64,000 nucleotides of DNA from Gaeumannomyces sp. JS-464 (GCA_002197995.1 NGZR01000001.1:5084001-5148000), one strand, 5' to 3'. Numbered from the stretch's first letter, positions 1-11,238 are shown. Program-made: numbers and translations. Notes: generated by a model from the letters alone, not told the origin.

Positions 1-74
1 CTTCTGGCCGTCTCGTCTGTTCTAACAGCGGCCTCCCCCCACCTGCATTGATCCCATCCGCCTCGACTAGCAAA

Positions 75-2696
75 ATGGCCGAGGACAAGCCAACGGCCAG
101 CTCGCCCGAGCCCCAGGAGCCCGAGGGCTTCTCTGAGGAGGAGCGCGCTCTCTTCGAGAAGCTCAAGATCGGCCAGGAGGGCGGCATGCCCATGCCGACC
201 TTCATCAAGCCCAGCGACGTGCGTGCCAGGACCACCTCCCTGGCTGAGGGCATCTTTGAGCAGTGGCGCACCCTGCAGGCCCTGGTCGAGCGCCACGAGC
301 CGACTCTGCAGCGCCGCTGGGCCGGCATCAAGCAGAAGAAGAAGCGCAGGGAGCTGCTGCAGGCCGCCGCCCGCGGCCTCGAGAACGCCGCCGCCGCCGC
401 CGCCGCCGACGACGAGGACGCCAAGGCCGAGGCGGCCAAGTGGACCATGCCCGAGACGCACCGCCCCGACATCGACATCTGGCGGGATGTGCGCGAGGCG
501 GGCTCCGAGGACAACCTGTTTGCCGCCTCGGACCCGGCGCGCCGCTGCGCCTTCCTGTGGCCGCATCTCAACCTGGACGATCTGAGCCGCACCGAGCGCC
601 CGCTGCTGCTCATGTTCGCGGCCCGCGGCAAGAACCCGCCCCACGCCTTCGCGGCCGCCGACCTGGAGCGCGCCCGGTTCGCCATGGACTCGCTCGCGCT
701 GATGCCGCACTATCTCAACCGCTACACCATGATGTTCACGGACCGCATAGACCCCGCAAATTACGGCGAGCTCGTCCCCTGGCGGGACTTGCCCGAGGAC
801 TCCTCGCAGAAGTGGCTGTTTGAGAGGCGCGGCATCCACCCGGGCGAGGGCCTGTGGCTGCTTGAGATCCAGGACATCACATACCGCTTCCTCGTCAACG
901 CGTGCAAGAAGATCCTGCACGACATTGCCGAAGACAAGCTGCTGGACTACCCCGTCATCGCCGCCTCGGGAGAGACCCCGGCCGAGGGCGCCATCAGCGA
1001 GGCAACGCCGCAGCATGGCGGCGAGTACACCTCCCTCATCACACACATCACCGAGGAGCCGTACCGCTCCCCCGCGAAGCTCGACCGTAACCTGCTCGAG
1101 CACCCTGTCGAGGCACGCCTGCAGGAGGCTAGGGATCATTTGCTCGCCCTGCGCGAGGACCCTGCGTACTTTGCGGCCTGCCTGCAGGACTGGGCGACGC
1201 ACAGGCGCGAGCAGCTGCTCGATGCGGATGGCAACCCGCACCCCATCCTGGCCAAGAACCCCAACACTTTCTGGTCGCGAGTTGTCAACCGCGTTGTCGG
1301 CACCGCCCTCCTCGACGTGGCTGAGTGGGACCTCGTCCACGACAAGGTCCTGGCCCTGACGCGCTTGTTGGACCAGTACGACGGAAAGCTCGATGAAAAC
1401 GCCGATCTCCCGCCCGAGCTGGCCTTTGCCTTCTACACCCTCGACCACCATGTCGAGCAGCTCAAGGCCGGGCCCTTCACCAACATCACCATGGGTCTGG
1501 TCGCGAGCCCTCCCATGCGGCCCTACTTCCAACTCGTGACCCCGAGCGGCGCCGACGACAGGACCTTGGCCATCACAGCAGTCGAGGAGGCACCTGCGGA
1601 GGAGTCGACGCGCGTTCTCATCCGCCGACTGGGCGTGGTGCAGGACGAGAAGCAGCGTCAGGTTGTCGGTCTGCCCGGGGCGCTCGACGAGCTCGAGTAC
1701 CACATCGCGGCGCATCCTGAAGCCCGCCTCAAGATCACCCCCTGGGTAGCGAACCAGGTGTCGTCGCTGGCCGTCTTCGCGCGCGTGCTGAGGCAGGTCG
1801 AGCTGTTCCAGCCATGGGCGGCGCGATTCGGCGCTGACGTGCAGGAGAAGGAGACCCGTGAGGCGCTCGAGCAGCACCTCCAGCGGAGCGTCGCAGCCGC
1901 CGGTATACCTCGCCTGACGCAATACGAGGTCAGCGACCGTGTCGTGGCGCTGGGCATCCCCGAGAAGGGCCGGTTCGACTACCCGCTGGTTGTCGACCTT
2001 TCAAACAAGGCAGCAGTCGAGGCCGCAGCTGAGCAGGTCCGCCGCGCTGAGGTTGCACTCGACGGGTTCTGGGGCAGAGTCAAGGTCGAGCTTGAAAGAG
2101 CGGGCGGTATGACGGGCTCCCTGAAGGAGATCTTTGGCAGCCCGCTGCGTCGTTTCGCTAGCGCGGCAGCGGCAGCAGCGGCGGTCAAGGATGCCGCCAA
2201 GGGTCAGGCCAAGGGAAAGAGCTCCAAGACGAACGGCGCCACGGCGAAGGTCAATGGCGAGGCGGATGAGGCCAACGAAGAGGCGGCGGGAGACAGCGAC
2301 GCAACCGGCAGCGCCAAAGCCGACAGCATCATGAAGATCAAGGTCGGGAAGCGGGAGCTTAAGGTGTTCAATGCCCTCTTCCACGAGCCCTTCGTCGGCC
2401 AATCGGGCGGTAAGCCCGCCGAGATCCCCTGGGCCGAGTTCGTTCACGCCATGCATGCCGTTGGCTTCACCGTGACCAAACTCTACGGCTCGGCCTGGCT
2501 GTTTGTGCTGCCCGCCAACACAGATGCCGACACGGATGCCGACAGCGGCGACGCGTCAAAAAAGGCTACGACGATGCTTGTGCAGGAGCCCTACACGGCT
2601 GCTAACAAGATCTTGCCCACCGCGGCCAGGGTCATTGGCCGGAGGCTGACATGGAACCTTGGATGGGAGAGGGCTACGTTTGAGCTCAGCGAGTAG
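75..2696 (+). CDS. Conserved fungal protein of unknown function, 873 aa
   Basis: One uninterrupted reading frame starts at the ATG at 75, which sits in a good fungal context (aaaATGgcc); the frame is open a little further upstream but has no earlier ATG. The protein carries motifs I recognise from a large family of uncharacterised ascomycete proteins: HRPDIDIWR, FLWPHLNLDDL, LLLMFAARG, YGELVPWRDL and HPGEGLWLLEIQD in the first 300 residues. A short poly-Ala run lies near residue 105. A low-complexity Ala/Lys/Glu linker (about 690-760) separates the main part from a C-terminal block (about 765-873). There is no signal peptide or membrane segment. No catalytic motif is visible and I assign no function. 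Codon use is GC-rich throughout and the frame is intact. Confidence 0.9.
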   Translation: MAEDKPTASSPEPQEPEGFSEEERALFEKLKIGQEGGMPMPTFIKPSDVRARTTSLAEGIFEQWRTLQALVERHEPTLQRRWAGIKQKKKRRELLQAAARGLENAAAAAAADDEDAKAEAAKWTMPETHRPDIDIWRDVREAGSEDNLFAASDPARRCAFLWPHLNLDDLSRTERPLLLMFAARGKNPPHAFAAADLERARFAMDSLALMPHYLNRYTMMFTDRIDPANYGELVPWRDLPEDSSQKWLFERRGIHPGEGLWLLEIQDITYRFLVNACKKILHDIAEDKLLDYPVIAASGETPAEGAISEATPQHGGEYTSLITHITEEPYRSPAKLDRNLLEHPVEARLQEARDHLLALREDPAYFAACLQDWATHRREQLLDADGNPHPILAKNPNTFWSRVVNRVVGTALLDVAEWDLVHDKVLALTRLLDQYDGKLDENADLPPELAFAFYTLDHHVEQLKAGPFTNITMGLVASPPMRPYFQLVTPSGADDRTLAITAVEEAPAEESTRVLIRRLGVVQDEKQRQVVGLPGALDELEYHIAAHPEARLKITPWVANQVSSLAVFARVLRQVELFQPWAARFGADVQEKETREALEQHLQRSVAAAGIPRLTQYEVSDRVVALGIPEKGRFDYPLVVDLSNKAAVEAAAEQVRRAEVALDGFWGRVKVELERAGGMTGSLKEIFGSPLRRFASAAAAAAAVKDAAKGQAKGKSSKTNGATAKVNGEADEANEEAAGDSDATGSAKADSIMKIKVGKRELKVFNALFHEPFVGQSGGKPAEIPWAEFVHAMHAVGFTVTKLYGSAWLFVLPANTDADTDADSGDASKKATTMLVQEPYTAANKILPTAARVIGRRLTWNLGWERATFELSE

Positions 2697-4533
2697 TGCA
2701 TACGGCGAGCGATGAAAAGGACTCTGGTAGCAACTTTTTTTTTCCCCTTGGGTACGAAGGACGCAAAAGCACAACGGTCCCATTTGTCGAGTTGAGCATG
2801 TTCTCGCTTTGTTCTCTGCCAGGGCAGGAACAGGCAGAGACAAATAAAACCAGATGTTTCACGATGAGTCATGCATTCTATTATTGTAAACTTGTTTGAT
2901 TATTCCCATAGTGCGCTATGTGTGCATAATGGAAGTGCACATGGACGGCTTGGGCGCTCGACATATTTGGCGGCCAGCCTTGCACACGTATTTCAACCGC
3001 GGTGGTTGGCAGAGCACCTGCTCCGTCCATCGAACTTATCGAGAATTTGTTGGACATCACTGCTTTCCATTTCCCAACGACGGCAGCCGCAACGCACACC
3101 AGGCAGCTGAAAATAACTCCGTCGCCCATACGGTCGATAGGCTTCTGGGATGAAGGAAAAAAGCAGATGGTAAACTAATAACTGCCCTGACTGACGCGGT
3201 TGACGATAGCGACACAGCGGTTTTTTCTTTTGACCCCTGGCGTCGACGCCGCGGCCGGTTCCCACGATAGCTACAGGTCGAGGCCCAAATAGGTGCCCCT
3301 GATACGCAAGCAAAACCGAGCCGGCAAGTTGGGCGTCCCGGCCGGGAGGCCGCGCCCGGCGGCGAAGGCAAGGATCGGGCCCGCGACGTCCCAGATGTTT
3401 GACGCCGCGTTACCAGCATGTCAAGTCGCCATCCGCAAAGGGTCCTCTTTCCCGGCGTACCACGACGAGGTAACCAGGGGATTTCGGGGAAAGAATGGGA
3501 CGGGGGCCTCAGCGAGTCCGGTGAAGAGGTGAAGAACCAGCGGATCGCAGCGCCCCGCCCCTGGTTTTCGAGAACAGCATCAGCATAGCGAAGGACCCAG
3601 GGCGCCTGCAGGTAAGATGACAGAACACAAAGTTGTGACAAGTGTCATGCATAGGGTGCCCTGCACTCCAGAGGAAACATAAAGCCTGGTCTTTGACTTT
3701 GGACAGTGACCAAATTGCCGGGCAGCTGGCCGGCCAGGTAGCCTACGTGGGATGCCGAGGTTCACGCGTTCCGCTGAGCATCCGTCGTCTTGGCAGCGGC
3801 CTCTTTGGAGTCCGGCGAGCCGCGCGTCGGACACTATGACGCAATAGGGCTCTCTAGACCTGATGTGAGACGGCTGCTGTCTTGGATACCAGATAGCAAC
3901 AAGGAAGGTATCACGATGACAGGCGGGCATTCACTCGCTGCTCCTCGGACTTTCCTCACTTAAACGGTTTTTAGCACCAGCAATATTTTCCATTCGACTT
4001 GCGGGGGACATTTTTTCCCCCTCTTCTTTTCTTCAGGGCGCCGTGAGGATGGGCCTGGTGGTGTCCGCTCAGGCCGCGGTCAGGTCGCCGGAGATACCTA
4101 AGATCGATCGCCCCCGTATCGGAACCGAGATAATGGGGCCGAACGCTCTACGTCGGCCGTCTCCACCTGGGGCGCCGTATGAAATAATCCAGGGGACGGC
4201 GGCTGTCTGCGTCGCCGCGGCGGCTTGCATACCAATGGCGGTGCCAGAGTCGGTCGCCGTGTTTCCGCACGCCAATGGCACGTTCCCAGCTCCGCCTTCC
4301 CTCGGGGTCGACGAGCCTGCGGTGATACGGCCCAACGCAGCGTCCATCGCGAAAGACACCGGGAGGTCCGCGTGGGTCACCCCATTGTGATCGACAGGGT
4401 CGAGCTATGGATGGGAAAGGACCAGAAAGCCAGCCCTGTTGTTGGCCGCGGTATTGCCATAAGGATGACACGGAGAGGGAGGAAATATTCTGTACCACGC
4501 GTGGTCCATTGCTCTCATAGCCGACCTAGACGA
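2697..4533. other. Intergenic, no supported gene
   Basis: This stretch holds the 3' region of the first gene and then sequence where I recognise no gene. Open frames overlap on both strands around 4043-4390, but none shows a recognisable family, splice pattern or start context that would favour one strand. Confidence 0.4.
2843..2848 (+). terminator. Possible polyadenylation signal of the 75-2696 gene
   Basis: AATAAA lies about 150 bp after the stop codon, inside an A/T-rich 3' region. Position and sequence fit a fungal poly(A) signal; no transcript evidence is available. Confidence 0.35.
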
Positions 4534-5127
4534 TCAATCTCGTTTCTTCGCAGCGCGATCCCTCACAGCCATCGTCCTTGGCAGCCCAACACCAGCCAAG
4601 AACGCCACCCGGACCCACCAGACCCAGACGGTATAGTCCACGCCCGCCGACTCCGCGATCGTCCAGGTGCGCGGGTCGGTTCGGCCCTGGTACGCAATGC
4701 TGCTGTAGAAGCCCCAGAGAATGCAGGAGTCCACGACAAGCGTTGCTGCTTGCGAGATCCTCCACATGTTCCTGTCACGGGTGGCACGCAGGGTGGCGCC
4801 GCTCACTATCGCGTGAAAACAGGTACCACCCGCCCAGCTGGTGGAGGACTGCATGGTAGAGAGGCGGGAAAGGCGCCGCCGCCATGAGGTCCTCGGGGAA
4901 TAATGTCGTGAGGGGCACGTCGGGGGCAAAAAGGGCCGTGAGCGTCTGCAAGGATTTATGAGTTAATAACCTCCATTGCTTCATCATTCACCAGCAGCCA
5001 AGTCTCAGGCGGAACGCGTGCGGGCCAGTTGAATAGCGTCACATACCGTCGCAAACGAAAGGATTGGGTCCACGCATGCAAGCTGGACCCAGTATATCGA
5101 GGGGATCGTGTTGAGGGAGACAATCAT
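4534..5127 (-). pseudogene. DUF7704-like integral membrane protein, one intron, one frameshift
   Basis: Exon 1 runs 5127-5047 from an ATG and encodes a start with the pattern IPSIYWVQLACVDPILSF. An intron follows (5046-4946, gtatgtg...ccttgcag), and exon 2 is 4945-4534. The pattern LFAPDVPLTTLFP, then PPLYHAVLHQLGGWYLF, then NMWR and a TM-like segment ending VRVAFLAGVGLP matches small four-helix fungal membrane proteins that I recall as DUF7704. The frame breaks once, at a TTTT run near 4828-4835: dropping one T would join GGWYLF to HAIVSGATLR. The rest is open to the stop. Either the sequence has one extra T or the gene is a recent pseudogene. The family name is from memory; the gene structure is seen directly. 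Confidence 0.65.
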
Positions 5128-5833
5128 GAAGTTAGGGCATCTGGGCTCCGTCCTTGCGGGAGAGTGTTATAAAATAAGCGAAGGAAAGAAAGGCAGTACC
5201 GGGGAATCTGCGCGGGGTACGGCCGAGATATATAGCATAAAGCACCCCGACCCAATTCCGAAGCTGGGCAGAGAGATGACGGGCGATACCGCTGGCTACA
5301 AGCGCTTACCAATGCCGTGGGATCACGCTCAAGGATGGGATGACGCGAGACGACAAGAGCTTTGCAGCAAGCATCTGCGCAAAGAATTGCCATGTAAAAC
5401 GTGCATTAGGTGTTGCTCACTACTGTAAAAAGGAAGGCCACAGCTAGATGACTTAAAAAAAATGGCAGTGAATTCCATTCGCTAGGATTTGAAAGACGGT
5501 CGTTCAAAACAAACAACTTACAGTGGTCATCATTGATGAGCTTTCAAATAGCGTGTTGTGAGATGTGTAAGTTTGTGGATAGGGAGTTATGTATATCATT
5601 GAAAAGCTCCGAAACGCCTTGACGCCTAGTTTTAATAACGAATAGTAATGAGCCAAGAAAGATTTACCTTTACTAGGTGTTCCTTACCTTGGCTTCCTCA
5701 TATTATTAAAATGGTATTAATTGTTTTGGAAGCCGTTCCTCCGAATATCGCAAGGCTGTAGTCGCGGAACAATCACCGAGGCCCAAGCGAGCCGCCAGAT
5801 TGCCCCTATTCCGTGAAGAACTAGGGACCTTAC
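5128..5833. other. Intergenic, partly AT-rich
   Basis: No gene seen. About 5430-5760 is clearly more AT-rich than the surroundings and lacks any coding pattern; it may be an old decayed repeat. Confidence 0.35.
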
Positions 5834-6854
5834 CTATTTCTGTGACCGGGGCGTCTGATTCTTGGTGCTGCACACGGTGCCGTGGATGCGGTTGCCCTGA
5901 CTGGGAGAATACCCGCGAGACGCATAGTCAGGAGGAGCGGTTTCGCGGCAAATCTTGCTCGACAACGGAGCGCGGGGGGTGGCCCGGCTGCGGCTGTCTT
6001 GGCTGGGAGGGCAGCCGCGAGACGAGTGATCAGGAGGCGCGGTTTCGGTGTAAATCTTGCCCGACAGCGGGGCCCGGGAGGTGGCCAGGTTGTGGTCGCC
6101 GTGGCTGGGAGAGTAGCCGTGACAGTAGCCGCGAGACGAAGTCAGGAAGTGCGGTTTCAGGGTGAATCTTGCTCGACAATGGGGCGCGGGAGGCGGCTCG
6201 GCTGCGGTCGCCGTGGCTGGGAGAGTAGTCGTGAGAGCAGCCGCGAGACGAATTGTCAGGGGGAGCGGGTTCACGATGACTCCTGCTCGATGACGGGGCT
6301 TGCATCTCGGACGCCCGACTGCCGCCCCGCTTGGCCGCAGGATACGACACGACAGAGACAGAGTCAGATGGGAGCACAGAAGAAGCGCACGGTGGACGGC
6401 TCGAGGCATAGCTGTGAGCAGCAGACTTGCCGGATCGGCTGACCACGGAAGGAGCAGCGGGGGCGCCGGGGGCCACACCCGCCGCCCACCCCCTGATCCT
6501 CGCCCCCTTGCCGTTCAGGGATGGGCTCGGGGGTCCGTAGTCGTCCTCCGAACACTCCTGAATACTCCGGATAGACGTGTCCAGGTCGGACATTGATCGG
6601 CTGGATGCTGTCCGGCTGGCTGTAGATGGCCAGTCGCTCCCGGTTCTGCTGCTCACCGTGCTCGGGCCCGCGGTGGCTGGTCTGTCTGAGCCATGATGGC
6701 GGTTGCTTCCATGTCTGTCGGATTCCTTATGGCGGCGCTTGCGATCCATCAGCCGCTCGGGGTTGATTTCATGACCAGCGAACCACTGCAAGATTCCGAT
6801 GGCTCGGGCTTGCTTGCGGCGGGACTCCTCCTTGTCCTTGTTATCGCGGCCCAT
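5834..6854 (-). pseudogene. Ser/Arg/Pro-rich protein with 34-residue tandem repeats, one frameshift
   Basis: The ATG at 6854 opens a frame whose N-terminus contains ARAIGILQWFAGHEINPERL, a pattern I have seen at the start of uncharacterised ascomycete proteins. A basic His/Arg/Ser-rich region follows, then four copies of a roughly 34-residue repeat of the type SRGYSPSxGDRSRAxxRAP ending in LSSKI.xETAPPD. Repeat 3 lacks two bases at about 6140 compared with repeats 1 and 4. This throws the frame, and the repeat pattern continues in another frame to the stop at 5834. There are no membrane segments, and the composition suggests an intrinsically disordered protein. The function is unknown. It is either a contracted allele that truncates the protein or a sequence error in a repeat. 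Confidence 0.55.
5901..6310. repeat. Four tandem repeats of about 102-112 bp
   Basis: Units begin at about 5901, 6003, 6105 and 6217, each starting with ctgggag. Units 3 and 4 carry an extra 12 bp (a duplicated short SR-type codon block), and unit 3 has the 2-bp loss at 6140/6141. The array lies inside the minus-strand coding region. Confidence 0.85.
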
Positions 6855-8436
6855 GGGGACTCGATTCGCCTTGCTAGTCTGATGTGAGAGGTTGGGTTGT
6901 TGAATGTGATGAACGTAGAATTTAGCGAGTGACTTGGGTTGGGTAGCTCCGAAAGAAAGATAAAAAAGAAACGCACCGCAGGTCTGTGGTTCAAGGGTCG
7001 GAGCAGAAAGTAGTTCTCATCGGGGAGGGCATCCCACTTAAATACGGATGGTGAATGGGAATAAAATGCGCGAGCAACCAAGCGCAGCAACTAAACAAAG
7101 ACTTTCCATAGTCAAGAGATTTCTTTATTCTCAGTTCTAATCAGTTCGTAGCCAGTAGGTGGCCTCGATAAGTCGATTGACAAAGATTTCTGGTTAAAGA
7201 TCGCACTTAACGGGGACAAAGAAGGGACAAGGAGAAAGAGGGGAGTCGGTGAGGCATGTAATAAACCATGAGTGTGTGTCTAAATTAAGCAACGCCAAGC
7301 CGCGTCCTACAACACGTTTCTTTGTTTCTATCATTTCTTGTCCGTCACTGTCTTGCAGAATCTCTACATCACACTGAGCATCCCGCTCAGTCTTTCCCAG
7401 CGCATGCCACAGCCGCATACGAGGATCAGGGCCCTGCCTGCCACGAAAACGCAGTATTGCGCCCAATAGTATGGGTACCAACCCTCGGCAGCGATGGAAT
7501 GCCATCGTCCTATTCCCGCTGCGGAGGACGCGCAGGAGCCCAGCCACTGGCACATGGGCGACCGTTCACTCCGCGAGATGCAGGCGCCCATGCGGGCAAA
7601 GGATGCGTGTACAGACCGCTTCTCGTCGGGGCCGCGGCCGACAGCGACGACGACGGCAACGATGCCGGTGCCTCGCTGCTGCCGGGGCCCTCGGGCAGGC
7701 CACCACCATCCGACAAAATTTATGTCCAATGAGAGAACATGGCTGCCGAGTATACGACCAAGACCCTCATGGTCGAATCAGACCGGGTTCCGGCAATTCT
7801 CGGACTGGCAAATATGCTGGCGCCCAGCCTCAAGTGCGAATTCGTTGGCAGGATCTGGAGGGGCCAGTAACTCCTGCGCAGTCTCTTATGGCGCGTCAAA
7901 CCGCCGTCAGAAGCTGCCAGCAACAAGAGCGCTTCTCAAGTGGTGCTGCCACCGCCGACACCTCATCGAACCAGTTCACCAAAGTCGGGAACGGCAGAAG
8001 AAACGATAGCAAAAGCAATAGCCGCAGTATGAAGCAGGATTGATGGCAGCGGTGGCCCCTGGCTTTACTATAGATGCTACAAAGGTGGGGAGGTTCGCAT
8101 GACCTGATCCGCACGTAGCAGCCGTCCAACACCATGGAAGGAAAATTCGGACGAACACCTTTCACATCACTACATCTTTGATCCTTTGGTTTCCCTCGGC
8201 CTGCTGCAGCGTTTGGGAAGGGATGCGGTTGGTGAGAAATCCTTTTGGTTGTGTTTCTAGGCGACGTGCAGGATTTTGCCGTGCAACATCGACCCTGCCA
8301 TCGTAAAACACCATCCGTCGTAAAAAGTTAGGCTCCTGTCCCCCATGATTTAAATATGCGTGCGTTTCGTTTCGTTCATGACCCTGTCGTCCCCTAATCC
8401 CTACTTCGACCAGCCGCGCCCCCTGTGCTCGGCAAC
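6855..8436. other. Intergenic, no supported gene
   Basis: About 7190-8010 has open frames in several registers on both strands, but none has a recognisable domain or consistent splice sites. I call nothing here. Confidence 0.35.
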
Positions 8437-9108
8437 TCAGGCGAAAAAGGACTTGGGAGGCGCAGCCCCCAGCGCGGGCTCCAGGTCGGGCTCGCACTTG
8501 GCCATGGCGGTCTTGTACGCTTCCCTCTGGCCGACGTCGGCTAGGAACCTCAGGATGTTGGGGTACTCGCCCAGGTCGAAGGGCGCGAACCGGCGCGCCG
8601 TCGTGAGCGAGAAGACGACCATGAGGTCCGCGGCGGTGAACCTGTCGCCGCCGGCGAGCCACTTGTTGTCCTTGAGCCGGCCGTCGAGCTGGCGCAGCGC
8701 GCGGGCGCGCCGGTCCTTGGCCGCCAGCATGGAGCTGTGGTCGGGCTCGAGGCGCGCCATGCCCATGAAGAGGACGCGCAGCATGGCCGGCTGCAGGGTG
8801 CCGTCGGCCCAGTGCCACCAGTACAGGAAGTCGGCGTAGGCCGCGTCCGCGGGCCCGACGAAGAGCCGGCCGCCGCCGTGCCGGTGCGCAATGTACTCGA
8901 TGATGGCGCAGGTCTCGGCCAGCTTGATGTCGCCGTCCTCGATCACGGGCACCGCGCCCGACGGGTGCAGAGCCACGATCTCGGGCGGGGCGAGGACCGG
9001 GGCCCGCCGGTACTCCTTCAGCTCGTATGGGACTCCCAGCTCCTCGCAGAGCCAAGGGATTCGCTCTGATTGCGAATCGTGCATGTGATGGATCACGATT
9101 GGGGCCAT
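8437..9108 (-). CDS. Glutathione S-transferase, Gtt1-like, 223 aa
   Basis: Single-exon gene. The ATG at 9108 has a strong context (gccATGGCC) and gives the normal family length; the frame continues upstream, but an extension would not be expected. The N-terminal thioredoxin-fold half (residues 1-85) has SQSERIPWLCEELGVPYEL with the Ser/Arg near the glutathione thiol site, then HPSGAVPVIEDGDIKLAE, which holds the cis-Pro and the gamma-Glu binding E-S/T type turn. The helical C-terminal half has WHWADGTLQPAMLRVLF and the N-capping box-like GDRFTAADLMVVFSL. It conjugates glutathione to electrophiles or reduces peroxides in the cytosol. A TATA box lies about 155 bp upstream. It is the first gene upstream of the cyanide hydratase 3' end on the same strand; the two are separate transcription units. 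Confidence 0.93.
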   Translation of the reverse strand: MAPIVIHHMHDSQSERIPWLCEELGVPYELKEYRRAPVLAPPEIVALHPSGAVPVIEDGDIKLAETCAIIEYIAHRHGGGRLFVGPADAAYADFLYWWHWADGTLQPAMLRVLFMGMARLEPDHSSMLAAKDRRARALRQLDGRLKDNKWLAGGDRFTAADLMVVFSLTTARRFAPFDLGEYPNILRFLADVGQREAYKTAMAKCEPDLEPALGAAPPKSFFA

Positions 9109-9262
9109 GGCTACTGATGCGGGGGTGGTCGTACAAGTTTGCGGTATTATTCGGGCCCTCCAGTGGCCTTGAAGATCCAGTCGACGGTGATCGATGATGG
9201 CGAGAAATGTTGACGTTGAGGAGCTTGGTCTGCTTTGGCTATCCCTAGCCACCTCCCCCCGG

Positions 9263-9273
9263 CCTTTATATAG
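9263..9273 (-). promoter_or_regulatory. TATA box of the glutathione S-transferase gene
   Basis: The minus strand reads ctatataaagg in a GC-rich setting, about 155 bp before the ATG at 9108. Confidence 0.55.
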
Positions 9274-9816
9274 CCTCGGTGCATTCGTGTCAGCGGTGAA
9301 TGCCTCGGCCCCGATGCATGAGCCTGTCCGTCCATCTCAGCCGACCCCAGCCGACGGGGTAGCGGTCCCACTGTCGGCATGCTAATGCCAGGAATGAATC
9401 GTAGCCGACCTTGGGCGGCCTGGAGCATAATCTTCCCACTGGCCGAGGCGACTCGCATGAGCCGGCGGCCAAAGACTACCCCGGCTCGGGTGAGACGGCC
9501 CCCTTTTGCATGACGTCTCGCAACGGATCAGCAACGAAAGTACCGCCGTCGGCCGAAAGAAAATCGGGGATAGCCACGAGGGAAAAAAAAAAGGGGCTCT
9601 CACCCCAATTTTTTTAACCTTGCCAATGGCATTCAACGTTGAAGCATAAAAACATACCTACATACAAGCAACCGATAGACATGCGAAAGCCGCATGACAG
9701 ACAATGGATGAGCGGGGTTAATTAATACATCAACCTATATATGTAGACAAACCGAGGTCATCCACACTACACACTGACTGCGCACTGCCCCGTTTATCTG
9801 AACAGTCGTTACCAAT
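9274..9816. other. Intergenic between the GST promoter and the cyanide hydratase 3' end
   Basis: No gene seen. The part nearest 9640-9740 is A/T-richer and probably holds the 3' untranslated end of the cyanide hydratase transcript. Confidence 0.4.
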
Positions 9817-11111
9817 TTACAAAGCGTCCGATGTGCCGTTGGTGGTCTCCTTGCCGTTCGCCCGTTTGCTAGCTGCAACGTCCAGGGGGCGGTCGAGGCC
9901 GAGCCTGTGGGCGGTGCTGTAGGTCTTGATGCCGCCCTCGGGGTCTGCCTCGGTGATGAGCTCCTTGCGGCGGGTGTCAACGAGCAGGCGGATCAGGTCC
10001 GGGCGCATGTAGTGGCCGGCAAAGTCGGCCAGGACCTTTGTGAGGTGGGTCTCGTCGAGGTCGATGTCGACAAAGAGCAGGCCGTCAAAGTCCTTGCTCG
10101 GCTTGACGACCAGGCTGCCGTCGGGCCGGTAGATGCGGGCGTGCCCGTTGTATGGGGCCGGGTCCGTCTCGGGCTCGACGCCGTCGGGCGTGTTCTTGGC
10201 CAGCCCCTCGACCGACAGGCGCTGGAATGGCGCGAGCGTCCAGGCGCCGGCCTCGAGCGCGTAGGTTGGCGTGACCAGGTCCGAGGCCGTGTCGGCGTAG
10301 TTAGTGGCCGGGTCCGGCTCGACGCGGCGCTCGATGCCCGGGTAGACGGGCCAGGCGGCCACGTGCACCTGCTCGCCGGCGGCGATGTTGAGCGACTTGA
10401 GGAACGGGTTCATGTTCTCCCAGCAGTTGAGCTGGCCAACGCGGCCGATGTCGGTCTGCACGACCGACTGGAACGTGTCGCCGGCGCCGTCGCCGTACAC
10501 GAGCTTCTCGACGTGCGTCGGCTTAATCTTGCGCCGGTGGTTGAGCACCTCGCCGTCCGGCCCGATCAGCACCTGCGCCAGGTACAGTGTCGCGTGGTCG
10601 ATCTCGGAGAAGCCCATCGAGACGAAGATCTTGTTGTCCCGGGCCGCCCGGCGGATGCGCCGCATCTCGTCCGAGTCGACCCCGAGCGAGTTCTCGCGGT
10701 ACTTCTTGAGCATGGGCAGGCTCTGGAGGTACGTGACCTTCCACATCCAGTAGGGGTAGCCAGGGATCCCTTGGACACGTCAACTATCAGTCTCGGCCGT
10801 GTCGAAACATGAACCTCGCTTTGCCTCGGATCCACACTTACAGACTTCGGGGAACGCAACAAGCTTGCATCCTGCCTCAGCTGCCTCGGTGATGAAGTTG
10901 ATGGTCTTTTGGACGCCGGCTTCACGGTCGAACCACTAAACAAACTCATGGTTAGATACCAACATGCGTGAGCGGTGATTCTGCTCCAGCTTACCTCTGG
11001 CTCGGAGGTGACCTTCGGATAAAACAGGGTGTCAGTAGCTGCCCTTCAGTCTCGGTGGTAGATCTTTAGGGGTTTACTTACAGCCGCGGCCTTGTACTTC
11101 GTGACGGGCAT
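9817..11111 (-). CDS. cht: Cyanide hydratase (formamide-forming, nitrilase superfamily), 364 aa, four exons
   Basis: Exons read 11111-11082, 11012-10995, 10935-10842 and 10769-9817, all with GT-AG introns, and the phases add up to 365 codons including the stop. Exon 2 is only 18 nt (VTSEPE). The Glu-Lys-Cys catalytic triad of nitrilases is present: Glu46 in VAFPEVW, Lys128 in [12 protein letters not shown], and Cys162 in [10 protein letters not shown]. The blocks [26 protein letters not shown] and [20 protein letters not shown] mark it as fungal cyanide hydratase rather than a general nitrilase. It converts HCN to formamide in the cytosol; such enzymes form helical filaments and are induced by cyanide in plant-associated fungi. 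The C-terminal tail is short and Lys/Asn/Thr-rich. The frame is intact. Substrate preference is inferred from similarity. Confidence 0.95.
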
Positions 11112-11238
11112 TTTGGGAGCGAAGGATATCTGAGATGTGATTTTCTTGGATGGAAGTCAGGAGAAAACCCGCTGGTGTTTTCTGAGGATGTTCTGGATGC
11201 TGCAATAGCGGCGGTTTCGATTTTGGATCTCCCATTCC

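Noticed and set aside
2001..2456. Long minus-strand frame inside the first gene
   Set aside because: It is a shadow of the GC-rich + strand coding frame; it has no domain and no start context.
4043..4390. 115-aa + frame with overlapping 103-aa minus frame
   Set aside because: Both strands are open in the same GC-rich stretch and neither matches a family or has splice signals.
7190..8010. Several overlapping frames of 120-190 aa on both strands
   Set aside because: No recognisable motif, and the frames compete with each other; not enough to call a gene.
9907..10812. 301-aa + frame opposite the cyanide hydratase
   Set aside because: It is the antisense mirror of a well-conserved spliced gene.
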